Below, piece by piece: positions 1 to 12,700 of a stretch of DNA of 64,000 nucleotides; positions within the stretch are counted from its first letter, which is position 1, and the number at the start of each line of letters is the position of its first letter. The translations under genes were made by a program, and so were the position numbers. The notes beneath the pieces were generated by a model. The model was not told the DNA's origin, made no database searches, and was given only the letters and a program-made list of their open reading frames with translations. Source of the DNA: Owenia fusiformis (taxonomy: Eukaryota > Annelida > Polychaeta > Sabellida > Oweniidae). Location of the stretch: assembly GCA_903813345.2 (NCBI GenBank), contig CAIIXF020000001.1, forward strand, positions 8,623,098-8,687,097, read 5' to 3'.

Positions 1-236
1 ATTAGATGTACTTACATTGTACAATGATAGACAGTTTGTATAATTGAAGGATGTCATGCTGCGTTGACATGTACTTCTAGGATAAGTAATGTTAGACATG
101 TATTCTCATTTATAGTATAAGTTAGCTGAAATACAACTTTACTGTAGATTAAACATATTTATTCTTGATTCCTGATTGGTCTATTGTGAAATTAAACTGA
201 TTCTTACTTTTCAGATATAATGTTATTTGAAATGCA

Positions 237-419
237 TTTGAACCATGATTATGAACCAAACACTTTGGAATCACAATTAGTACCAAACTCTTTGGAATCA
301 CAATTAGTACCAAACTCTTTTGAATCACAATTAGTACCAAACTCTTTGGAATCACAATTAGGTACCAAATGCTTTAGAATCACAATTAGGTACCAAATGC
401 TTTAGAACCATGATTAGGT
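237..419. repeat. 27-28-bp minisatellite, about seven units
   Basis: Tandem units of the type TTTGGAATCACAATTAGTAC followed by CAAACTC. The first four units are 27 bp; later ones gain a G (AATTAGG) and are 28 bp, and the outer units are more diverged (GAACCATGATTA). Because 27 bp is nine codons, the array makes periodic open frames on both strands, which are artefacts rather than genes. Confidence 0.9.
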
Positions 420-772
420 AAAAAGGCAGACTGAAGATCATTATTTAGTTCTGTAGGTAATAAAGTAGATTTTAGTGATCCTTATATATTGATCATGTAT
501 GTATGGCATATTATTTATACATTATGATAACGTGTATATACTTTAAGTATAAGACTTATACATCTGTAAAAAGCAATTGTATAAAGCAAGTGATGAAGCG
601 ATTTACACTATACTGCTGCAATCTCTATATAAAGCATTGTTTTAGTTGAACGTAATATAAATAGTAAAAGCAACAATCATGTACATGTATTCTATACTAT
701 ACATCTAGTAAGTATTCTATACTATACATCTAGAAAGTACATATATTAAGCCAGTGTAACATTATATTAGAG

Positions 773-969
773 CAAAGAGGATTCTCTCCCAGCATTCATC
801 CATGATCTTTTGACCGGCATAGACAAATAAAAGGTACTAATACTACCATTATGTTCATTTCTTGACTGTATGTTTCATCTGGAAATGAGCATTATAGTAA
901 TACTATTACCAAACTGGTCAATGCCAGCCATAAAAAGATCATGAGATTGCTGGGAGCCAATCCTCCTTG
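773..969. mobile_element. hAT-like MITE
   Basis: A 197-bp imperfect inverted repeat with ends CAAAGAGGATT and, on the opposite strand, CAAGGAGGATT. Similarity of the two ends continues for about 45 bp (CTCCCAGC, CATGATCTTTT). It is bracketed by the direct repeat ATATTAGAG at 764-772 and 970-978, which fits the 8-9-bp target duplication of hAT elements. It has no coding capacity, so it is non-autonomous. Family assignment is inference from duplication length and CA-start termini. Confidence 0.75.
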
Positions 970-2191
970 ATATTAGAGGCATGCTCAGATTTCTTATGAT
1001 ATGCTATGATATTTTTCTTGATATGTTAGTATTTAAAGTATTAATATGAACATTTAAATTCATTTTTAGTGATGCAAGTAATTATTGTGATAATCTGGTT
1101 ACAAGTGATTTATTCCTTTTATTTGAAATCACTATAATATACAAATGCATTTTTTAACAGTGGGAAAGAAAATTTTATTTAAAGGAACATGACAACGAGA
1201 CTTGCACATTTATATTATTTTGTCTGTGATTTGATTTATGAACTTGTGTGGACAGTGGTTCGTGACTTTGTATGACTCTTAATGTGATTGATTATAAGAA
1301 AAGTGATGTTCTGTATGTCTTTTGCAATAAAATTAAGAAAATCATTTTTTATTTATGTTTTGAAAGTCTGATAAATTTTCTCAACCAATGCAAATGCTAA
1401 AAGCATTTTCATCCCACATCCAATTAAAACATTTACGATTTTTCATGCAAACCTATATATCTAGCATGTTGTAATGAGTTGGTGGTTATATTCTACTTTA
1501 CATATTACTAAATATAGGTTTATTATAAGTTACAGTTATAACTTTTATACAGGTATAAAGTTTAAGCACCATTTTGAAGCATTGCTAAAGAGATTATGTT
1601 AAATTCTTTCACCATTAGGCAAACCGCAGAGTTGTGGGGATTGGCACCTTGGAACCTTCAATTCAATATCTCACTTTACAGAAATATTTTTTTAAAACTA
1701 CCGAAGCTATAAATATGCATATCAAAAGTGAAATTGATCAATCGTCAATGTTACCAACAGAAAAATGTAATATTAACTCCTTTTTTCGAAACTTTAACTC
1801 CTTTTTTCGAAACAATGTTTTTTGTAACTGGATGGATTTGGTTATGTCTTTCACCCAGGCATTTGATATGTTATATGACAATTTCTTGAGCTAATAGAAG
1901 ATTTCTACTGAACAAGTTTATTATATACAAGATAATATTGTATACTTTGATATGATAATCCTTTATCATTATGACAGGTTCAGACATTGGATCATATTTT
2001 AACATCAAGCTGATACCTTAGCTGAACCTTTAATATGGTGCATACTAAGACTTTTCTTGAACTTCTGGATAAGAAAATTCTAAGTCCAGTTTAATATACC
2101 CTTTTCTATTTGGATAAGAAATGCATTACAGTGACTGACCAATTGTTTACAATTTGGAAAGTGAAAGTTAAGATCTGGGACAAACCCAAAT

Positions 2192-5100
2192 ATGATTGTA
2201 AGGTATGTTTTCACTTATAGTATCATTTAAAATGGGGGAGAGGGTGTCTTATATATTTTGAATTAATAATAAATGTGACCAACCTTCATATAAAATATTT
2301 ATTTTGTAATGTCAAGTTTTGTAACACATCCCAGTAGCAGATAAACTCTGATTAATTATAACATTCACTTTTATTTAACTTACAAAATTAACTACAGTAT
2401 TTGAAGCACGGACATCTAATACGTTCTTCGAATTGCCCTGGAACTATATTTATACCCTTAAAAGTATTTGAAGTCCCAGAATTTCGCCAGAAACATTCCT
2501 CTGACTGTGATTTGAAGCAAGAACACAGGAACAAAAACAATGAAATTCTTGCCCTGTTTTTTATTATTTATTTAAATTCTTCAACAATTTTAGGTTGCTA
2601 CAGGTAGCACTTTGTGTGTTAAGTGTGGATGGCCAGCAGGTTCCTGTCCCAACTCTTGGCCCATACTGCACACCTGAACCAGACTCAACCCCAGGACCTA
2701 ATGGTTAGTAAGTTTTTATAGCCAATAGTATTATGCTTATATTTAGATTCCTTTTTGACTGGAAAGAAATCTGATATTAACCTTCATATCACTTTTGCCA
2801 CAAATAAAATGTTTGATAATGATAATATGTTACTTTTAAATTGACAGCAAGCAAATGCAAGCATTTCAAAAAATATATTAGGAGCTAGAAACTGCATTAC
2901 TGCTTTTTGTTGGAAAAAATAATGGAAATGCCATTCACCTTGACATTACTTCATTCCTTGGGCACACCACTTTTCTATCGCAAATGTGCATTAATAATCT
3001 CTGTAAAATATGTATGAAATGACTGGTTCTTGTTTGTTATTTCAGAGCCACGTCTTCCTGAGTTGCCCCCAGCCTTTCAGACCAAGATTGAGTTGAACAT
3101 CGAGAACAAACATGTCACCATAGATGCTGATGAGTACAATGATCCTGTCAATAAGAGAGCATATCTACGTCTTATGCAATTTGGCGTTGAAACAAAAACA
3201 TATGTGAACCTAGCAACAAATGAGGCCTATATTGTATATGGTATGTTTTACGTCTTGATTTCTAACAATGTGACATATTATACACGTGGCTATCATCAAA
3301 TGTTTTCAATATGAAAGCATCTAATAATATTCAGAATACATTGCATTTACTGATTTTGTGGCACTAATTTTGCATATACAGTTGTATAATTCTGTTTTAT
3401 ACAGGGCATGCATGTAAGGTTCAACAGTTGAATGAGTCTGACTTTGGTGTCATGTTTGGAGATGTCGTGATTGATGGCAAACGTCGTAAGATGTTCTCAG
3501 TCAGCAGCCTCTTCAAGTTTGGCAAACAGTTTGGCCAGGTAATTAAATAACATTCTTTTAACTAAGACGGAGTATTACTTTACTATGAAATCAATGTTTC
3601 TACTAGAACCAGTATCACTGCACTCCGGCACTGCGCCTTACAGGATCTCTACCTGAGACACCATGTTTTGCTAGGCTATGCTCCCTGTGCAGCTATATCC
3701 ATTTGTGGATAAAAATCATACCACTCCTAAATGTTAAGACATCCTCTGTATCCAATATAAATATTACATGATTGTTGACAAACTCAAAGCAAAAGTATTT
3801 GAAGTACTGTATTTAGATATATATGAGAAGCTTCACTTAAAATACATATATGTACTTATAACAGTGGTGCCATGGCCTTGCAGCGGGGCCATATGCGAAT
3901 CATTATTAGCCCTCCTCTGGTATTCACCTTATACATGAGGTTATTACAGTGTATATAATTATGGTGTTTTCTTTCATAGAAGTACATGGGTAGAACCAAG
4001 GCAAGGGGCATAGATGTGAACTACTGGAGGAGTTGTCAACAATGGCAGTACCCACCTGCTAACATGACTGTTGACTACTACTTCACAGGTAAATACTTGG
4101 ACACTGAGATAAAACACTAAAATCATAAGAGTATAATGTTTATAAGACATCATTGATTAATCCCTTAATAGAATAGGAATGTATTAACTAATAATAAACA
4201 ATCTATACAAACAATAAACAATCTTTATAAACAATATAATAAAAATACACTTTTCGGTCGATAGACCAAGCCATGAGAGCAAATGAAGTTACTTGCACAA
4301 ATTAGTATTAATTTCTCAATGCTTCATTTTCAGCCTTGAACTGGTCAAGTTCCTTTGATGGTCCAAGTATTCCTGTTAGAGCAGTGGTGGAAGGAATCAG
4401 TAATGATAAAGACATTCCACACTACTTCCGTCACACCTATGACTTCGTACAATTCACGATTCCAATAGAACAGGATGATAAACTTTTTGATGTATGTAGT
4501 TTTCAAATTGCGATGTGCAAGCCCTTTCATTGTTATTTTGTACTTTCCGAAGAGGCTCATGCGTACAGCAGATAAAAGGGAGTCTAGTAAACCAGAATGT
4601 AGTTTTCAAAAAGATGGAGCAAATGGAAAGCATCACACTTTTCAATTCCAACATTACAATATTTTGTTAGCAAATCAGCTTTAACACTGGAGTAACACTT
4701 TAAAGGCAGAATCTGATCCATAGGGGGTGACACAATTACAAGCAACATGTATAATTGACCTCCCAATCTATTCCTTACAATATCAAATACAATATCTCCC
4801 AAAAGATTCACAACATGTTATAAATTGGTGAAGTTATTAATGATTCAAAGTGCAAAAATGAGTGAAAAATGTTTAAATTCCCCCAAATAATAAGAATGGT
4901 AACCATTCTAATAGAAAAATAATACATTATTGTAAAAATCTTTAGTTTTCCTGGAATAAAGTATGCACTTTGGTGATTTTTAGAAAATAGACATGACAAG
5001 GAATGACATGAGCGAAAAATATTCTAAAATTGAAACAATTTTTTGTTTAGCCTGCTCGCTATATCTGATTCTCTCTTTAAGTTAAAATACATTAAAACAT

Positions 5101-8100
5101 GCATTTGTAGTATGATCAATTTAGTCTTTGTTTTTTAGACACCCCCAGGGGTATACTGCGAGGGACGTAAGAAAACTAAACCTTTACCCAACCTACCTAA
5201 AGCTTTCTCATATAGAGAAGAGATTGTCTCACCAGACACAACCAACATACAATTTGCAGATGTAAGTAGGAATGATATTTAGTGTACCTAGTAAAAGCCA
5301 AATCACAATCATATAGAATGACCATTTTGCCTCTCACCATTGACGTTACCTCAATCTGCTAGACCTTTAAACCATGGCCTTAATAGGATGGAACAACCTA
5401 TTGTAGGGTTACAACCCAGGTCAACTCAGATTCTGGTTCTTTCAACTCTGATGTTTATGGTTTAGGATTATGGTTTTGTAAATGTTTTAGGTGTACTATG
5501 ACTATAACTACAAGCTGGTTAGGTTTGACAATAGGAATCCTGTTGTTGCTCCACCATACTATACTACTGGGCCCATTGTAGAGATACATGATTACACCAC
5601 AGGTGAATCTTTATAGTTTTTAATGGCTTAAGTTAAGGTTTACCTAGTAGAATAACCTGGTTCATTACATTTGATCTTCAACATATAATTGGCATGATAC
5701 TCTTGTCCAAAATTTACCTGACGAGACCTACCTTAAAGGTGCAACAAAGAGAAATATTATAGTATTTTTTGCTTGCAAATTAATTAATCACTCCTTGAAT
5801 TTCCTTTTAACTACTTTAAACCATCCAAAGATTGTAAAAACCCAGATAAACTTGGTTTATATTGCAGGTGTATCTTATGCTAGGGATGTTGACAATGGTA
5901 ACTGTACCATTGCTGCACTAACAGATAACTTTGACAATACCCTCAGCCCTGTTAACCGCACAAAGGACCCTGGCTATGTGCTCAGGATGAGGAGACCCCT
6001 AGAACTACTGTTCTTGGATGACACCTACGTGTACATTGGAAAGGTACATTCGGAATGATTTTACGAGTCGTACAAACCCATCAAATCAATCAATTGATCT
6101 CACATAAGGGATAGGTATTCTCTGATTTAATCAAGGCTGCTTTGATATATTCCTTTATAACATCTTTTTCCTTTATATACATTTATTCCTTTATATACAC
6201 ACATTGTTCTTACATTCAATGGCTAGTTCTATAACTGGTTCGATTACATGATGCTTTGCTACAATTCTTTGTCACATTATCTAGAGATGTTCAGTAAGAA
6301 TGACCCCATCCAGGGTAACACTCATCCAACATCTCAAGGTGAAATCATTAATCCGTGATAACATATTTTGTCTACAAGAACAATGATTGTGATTGTTCTC
6401 ATTCATCTTTGTACAAATTCTTATAATTCTGTTTTCCACTTCAGAGAATCATAAGAAGTGTGCCATGTGATGTGTTTTCCTCAAGAAGATCTGACTTCAA
6501 ACTACCAGACACACCAGCATTCAATACAACCTTTGAGATCTACTTCATGAGTGTAAGTATACATGTACATAATCCAGTAATGGGTTTGTGTAAAAAACTG
6601 GGTGACCGGGTAACCAGGTGACTGGGTACTTAATGTTCCTTGCAGGGTTAGGAATTTTTTTATTTATAACGTTGGATCTGGACGATACATGTACATTATT
6701 TTCGATGTCACGTTTTGAGGTTATAACACATCGTAAGAACATTTTGATAACGTTAACTTTTAACGTTAAGATAACGTCGGTAATGAACAGATTTAGTGAC
6801 AACATATTGACGTCTTTGTAACGTTTCCTTAACTCACAAATATTTTGACAATGTTGAAATTCAACCATCCATCGACGTTTTGCTGAATATTTAAATAATG
6901 TCAGATCAATACGGTCCATGAACGTCATTATTGACATCACCTTTTGAGGTTATTTCAAATCGAAAAAACGTTTCGACGACGTTTAATTTTAACCTTAACA
7001 ATAAGTCGGAAATGAACCGACTAAGTGAGAACACAAAGTTTTTGTCATGTTTTTTCCACCAACAAATATTTTGATATTAAAAGCCTGCATTTTTGACAAC
7101 GTTGAATTTTAACGTTTGAGTTACGTCACATATGAACCAATGTAGTAAAAAATCAAACGTTCCTGTTAGTTATGTTTTCCACACTAACGAACTTTACGGA
7201 CACGTTACAACTACGTTCTTTTTACACCATCAATAGATGTCTCATGTTTACGCCTCGATGTGTAAAGAACGAAAATGTGCAACGTCTTCTAGGAACTTAT
7301 ATGCTACTTATGAGCAACGTGACATGGACGTCACTGTTTGCTGGATCGATTATTTTAGAAAGTCCTCTGTCTTGTATAGGGTAAAAATATCGAACAGCAG
7401 TGCACTCGGTAGGCTAAGTCTGTCAAGTCAATTCACTACTATATATCGGGTGAAATGTGAAACTTTGAAAGTTGGTAACCCTGCTAGGAACGTTAGATAC
7501 CCAGTCGACCGGGTACCCAGTTATCCGGTCACCCGGTTTTTTACACAAACCCATCCAGTAATGGATGGTAGATCTGTTTTATTTATCTCTTTTTCATATT
7601 CAGTGTACTCATTCTTGTAATTAGAGGCAAATTAACATTGCCAATGAATGAATTATCCACATTTGAAGTAAATGCATATTATATAATATATTTTGCCTAT
7701 TCTTATTCTAGGATGAGTTTTTCCAAGTATCCACTGGCAACTCTTTGGACTCTTACATACCCATGAGACTAGAGATATGGGGAGAGGAGATTGACTTCCA
7801 TGCAATCTATAATATATTTGACTTTGCCAAGGAAGATCCAGACCTCTCAAAGTTTGATATTACAGCCTGCTTCCCACCAGAGGTTTCTAAATCAGTGCAG
7901 ATTACATTCCCAGGTAATAACCCTCACCCTAACCCTCTTTGAATGGTTTAACCCTTTTACTACTGACAGTTTTTATGTCACCACCAAAAAGTTCTTAAAA
8001 CTTCCAATAACGTATCAAATACTATTCAGACTGACTTCAGTTTTTTTCAAAATCATTTACATGTTTTCAGAAGTTCAAATCTTACTTTATGTTTAAGATT

Positions 8101-9760
8101 TGACCTTCAGTAACCCTTTCAAGGTCAAAAAAGGTCAAAAGGTCTTTTTTCATCTTGCTTCAAATTGACCAAATTTTTTATTTTCAAAATCATCTACAAG
8201 TTAAGATTGAACTCAAAATATTGTGAGCACCAGGTGGTGACACTAAGGCTGTCATTTTAAGAGATTACCACCAATCATCATGAAATTTGGTCAGATTAGC
8301 ACAAATACACTGTTTTATAAGTGTGATGAATTTTATTAATAAATACAAAATATAAAATACAATTATCCCTTTATAAAAAATAGTGGGCACGCCACTTGAC
8401 TTGGGATTTTGAAAGATCTGAAGCACATGTAAAATTATAACACAAAATATTGATGAATATTGATATTCTTTAAGATTGACAAATATAACAATGATTTATA
8501 CCCCTGAGTATAAATATATCATGACAAGCATGCACATATGAATTCAAAGTCACTCAAAATAGTCTCCATTAGCATATATACATCGTTGCTCCCGTTTGTG
8601 TCAACCAGGCCTTTAACCTCTTCAATTTTTTCATCATTGTTTTCATACTTTGGCCTCCCACTGCGATCATCATCATCCACACTTTCCCTTCCTTCTTTGA
8701 ACATTTTGCACCAACGAAAAATTAATCTCTTACTCATAGAGTCATTACCATAAGCCTCTTGGATATACTGCACTATATCTTTTGCTTGTTTCCCAAGCAA
8801 TACAAATGTTTTTATTGAACTCCTTTGCTGTAGTGCCAAACTCATGTTTTTGCAGTCTCCAGGACTTTTCCCTTTTTTGAGGGAGTCTATGATCATACTT
8901 TTGAGAAATTAACTGTGATGTCATACCATTTAGTCACCATAACAACATACACACAAAACATAAACATAAAACATAAACAAAAAAATTATGCTTCGATATC
9001 CACTATACTCAAGAAAGATAGGGGTATAGAACATGTACTGATGGGCCATCATTCTTATCATTCTTACTGATTTTGATCCAAGTCAAGTGCTGTATCCTCA
9101 TGTTGCTATGGCAACCAAATTACTGGTTATTATTAGTTATATCTGGTGATTTTCCGCATATAAATAGACAAATCTATTTTCAACATATGGTGAAAATTTG
9201 AGATAAAACAAGCAAAATTTGACAAAATGAGAGCCTTAGTGTCATTACTAATTGAACGGCCTATATAAGCCTAAAGGTGTGTATGTAGAGAAGCCATGCA
9301 TTGGTTCCTTTGTCTGACCTGTTTGTCTGTCCATGCATTCATTGGTTTTTGAATACTGTACATGAAGCAGGTGTTTGCCGAAAGATGTGTTCTGTTCAAA
9401 ATAGCAGATTTTTATAGGTGTGGTGTAAAATCTAAGAGTTTCTGAATATGTATTTTTGTTGATTATTTGTAATTAGCAAAATTGGGATTTGTTGTTTAAT
9501 AATGATCAATTCTGTGTCATACTGGATTGTACCTTTTGTACTCATCCCGGGATATTTTAAGATAAACTCCTGAGTTGTGTTTGTAGGTCCTTACTACCCA
9601 TACATAGGTGATGACCCGAATTATTTCACCATAGCATCCATCTTACAGCTGACTAACATTGGAAAGATCACACCAATCAGAGTTCAACAACCAAAAGTGA
9701 CTTATGATGATAACAATGTGTACCTGACTGCAACATTACTGGAGAGGCCTCCTTATTATG
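2192..9760 (+). CDS. Gene 1, exons 1-13: signal peptide and LolA-like ectodomain
   Basis: Exon 1 contributes only 11 nt (M-I-V and the first two bases of Arg) before donor GTATGT. Joined to exon 2 it gives a hydrophobic leader MIVRLLQVALCVLSVDGQQ, a good signal peptide. The mature chain starts with a Pro-rich stretch (CTPEPDSTPGPN, then PRLPELPPAFQTKIEL). Typical segments follow: NLATNEAYIVYG, TPPGVYCEGRK (exon 7), FYNWFDYMMLCYN (exon 10) and VPCDVFSSRRSDF (exon 11). Few cysteines and alternating hydrophobics fit a beta-rich lipoprotein-carrier-like fold; this is family inference. The start codon choice rests on the exact fit of frame and phase between 2202 and 2594. The exon 10/11 join is unresolved: donors visible after 6227 leave phase 1 (6314 or 6338), whereas exon 11 reads correctly in phase 0 from its best acceptor. 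Confidence 0.7.
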
Positions 9761-12700
9761 GTAATGGTTCTTGTCACACATTTATTGTATTTCAGTATAA
9801 TGTACAGTAAAAGCTGTTGGTAGTGGTACACCTCCGTTATTGGAACACTTTCAGAAGTGGGCCCATAAGTGGAATACTTAAAAATCTTGTTACCAATTTA
9901 CTAAACAGGAATAAGCCTCTGAACGCTGGTCTAAACTATTTTTTTAAGAAAATATGACATCAATCAATTGATAAATCAATAAACAAACTTGAAGTTTTCC
10001 CTGGAACATTGCTGACAGAAAACTTGTTCAGTTCAAAATCTCATTCTTCATTTCTCTATTCCAGCTCTATTCTCAGCTGTTGAACAGTCCAAGTTCAGGC
10101 TTGGTGCAGATGCTGTTATCCCAGATATAGATCTCTCTGACTGTCAGCAGTACTGCCAAGATGAGACTGATGGACTGGGCAACACTATAGTGTGTAATAG
10201 CTTGGACTATTGTGATAATCTACGCACTTGTTCTCTCAGTACAACACACACTGGCTCTGACCCCAAAGATATTAAGACAAACCCAGGATGCACCCATTAT
10301 TCCAGTAAGTTTAGAGGAATTTCCTGAAATGTTTCTTCTATTATATGTTTTCTTATTTTTAAATATTCACTCAGGAAAATGTTATAATATACTGTAATAT
10401 TATCATCAGGAAATGTTGATGCCAGAGACCAACCATCTAGAAAGCTATTAGAAGCCTGGGGTGATATTAAAGAAGCAATCTACAGGGGCAGCTTTATTAT
10501 TAATGTACCTGTTGGTGATGTTGGTACTGGTGTTGAGGTGAGGGTCTTTGTTTGTACAGTTAGTACCAGCAATGTCTGAAGTATAATAATTCTTCTTGTG
10601 TACCCTATTTATTATCAAGATCTTCAAATAAATTTTTCACCAAAGTTTAGTGATCAATTTATGATGGGACAAACTTTCTGGCTGATTATAAAATATTTAG
10701 CAAAATAGAATATTTAAACATTTTTGGGCACCCTATATACTAGTAATGAGAAAAACTTGCAAAATGAAAATTAATTTTTTTATAGACCATTGCCTATACA
10801 GCATCTAGAGTACGGGAAGGCCTCATTAGAGGCAAATGGCGTGATTTGCCTGGGCGTTACACTCGGCGTTTCAATGTCACTCGTGGTGTTATATTGGGTG
10901 ATGTAAACATCAATATCCTTGATGTCGTCACATCTGTGGATGATTGTGCACGGGCATGCGTAACAGACACCAGTATATCATGCCTTACTTTCAACTATTG
11001 CTATGATGAAGGTGTTTGCATGACGAGTGGACTCCACATGGATGATAACCCAATTCTCCTTGCCAACTCTTCAGGATGCGATCTTTACTCAAGTAAGATT
11101 TCTCCAAGGCCTTATATATTGTAAAAATTATTAATTATGCAATTATGGTGGGTAACATGTGTATATGTACAAATATCTATAATATGTACAAATATATACA
11201 AAGCTATATGATGTGTGATAAGTAAGGACATTCCAAGTTGTTTATGTTTAATGCCCTGATGAGTCTGAGGTGATACGCATTTTTAGCTTAAGTATTAAAC
11301 TTTTGTAACGAATTTTTCATTTTTCAAAATGTTATTTTTGGAGTCCAGTGCCGTTTTTTAGCACTTTAGACAGTTTTGACAGTAGGAAAGTGTTTCCCAG
11401 TCACAGTTGACAGATTATATAGTTATATTTATGAATAGAACACTTTAGGTGTACTGGGAATAGTGTAAACTACTCTTTTCTGGGAGATTTATTTTGCTTT
11501 CGTTCGTGTGCATTTTCTCACCTCCTATTAGAGAGCTCTGTTGACCTACATTCAATAACTCGTTTTTCCTTGCAATTTCGCCTTAGATTAGAGCCAATGA
11601 TGATTGGTTTTTGTTATATTTATCTAGTTTATAGCTTAATCTAGCTAGTTAATTACAAGATATATGTTTGTTCTGTGTTTAAAAACAGAGATCGTGATTG
11701 TTAGGTGAAGCTATTTTTTTGCAAAAGTTATGTCATCATTGCATCATATTAATTAATTATGCACTAGTGATATCCTGCCTGGGATTCCAGTGACTGGCCA
11801 GGTATTGCATCAGCCGCTCGTGAGCTATGATTGGTTAGGCAGATAGTTTCGTGTGCAAAACACATGTTACATACATGTTGGGGTATAAATACGGTGGCGG
11901 ACGTGACTCGGGGGCTTTCTGCGCATTGACTTTTGACGAACGGGACTATGTGGCTCTGATATTCGGGAGTTTTGGAACTACAAAACTTTGTCGTTTTTGC
12001 TAAATGCAAAACTTAGACGATTCTTGGAACTACAAAACTTAGGAAGTTTTCTGCTAACTGAAGGATGGCATGTGATGATTGACTTGCCTAATTGAACTTC
12101 ATTAGCCTGAGGTAGTAACCATAGATGATTATAAGCCACTGGTGTTGGATTCTAGGTGAATTAACTGGCTTATTGAGGGAAGTTATTGAACTACAAAACT
12201 TAGGAAGTCTTCTGGAACTACAAAACTTAGGAAGTTTTTCGCTGACTATTAGCCCGATAGTCCTAGATGATTATAAGCCACTGATGTTGGAGCATATAGC
12301 ACATTGACTTTTGACGAACGAGACTATGTGGCTCTGATTTACGGGATTTTTGGAACTGCAAAACTTAGGCAGTTTTCTGGAACTATAAAACTTTGTCATT
12401 TTTGCTATCTGCAAAACTTAGTCGTTTTCTGCTATCTGAAGAACATAGTCGATCTGCTACATGGGATGACTGACTATTGACTATTGACTTCTCTTAGCCT
12501 GATGAAGTAGCCATTGATGATTATAAGCCATTGATGTGAAAACCTGGATGAATTCATTGGCTTATTAGAGGAATTTTTGGAACTACAAAACTTAGTCGCT
12601 TTTCAGCTAACTGCAAAATTTAGCTGATTTTTTGGATCTACAAAACTTAGAAGTTTTCTGCTATCGAAGAACATAGTCGATCTGCTACATGGGATGACTG

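Larger units (their letters stand above)
1..2191. other. Upstream non-coding stretch before gene 1
   Basis: This is AT-rich DNA with no recognisable exon of a known protein. It holds a 27-28-bp minisatellite (237-419), a hAT-like MITE (773-969) and a short direct duplication with unit AACTCCTTTTTTCGAAAC near 1776-1813. The open frame at 1634-1894 overlaps that duplication and has no recognisable domain. The 5' UTR of gene 1 is expected immediately before 2192, but no promoter motif is convincing. Confidence 0.5.

Noticed and set aside
149-405. Open frames with repeating SLVLIVIPK / LESQLVPNS peptides
   Set aside because: They are the 27-bp minisatellite translated on either strand; periodicity explains the openness.
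1634-1894. 86-codon open frame
   Set aside because: Short, low-complexity, includes an 18-20-bp duplication and has no recognisable motif or splice support.
6545-7620. Open frames of 67-131 codons
   Set aside because: All lie inside the Mutator-like element's inverted and tandem repeats and show no domain.
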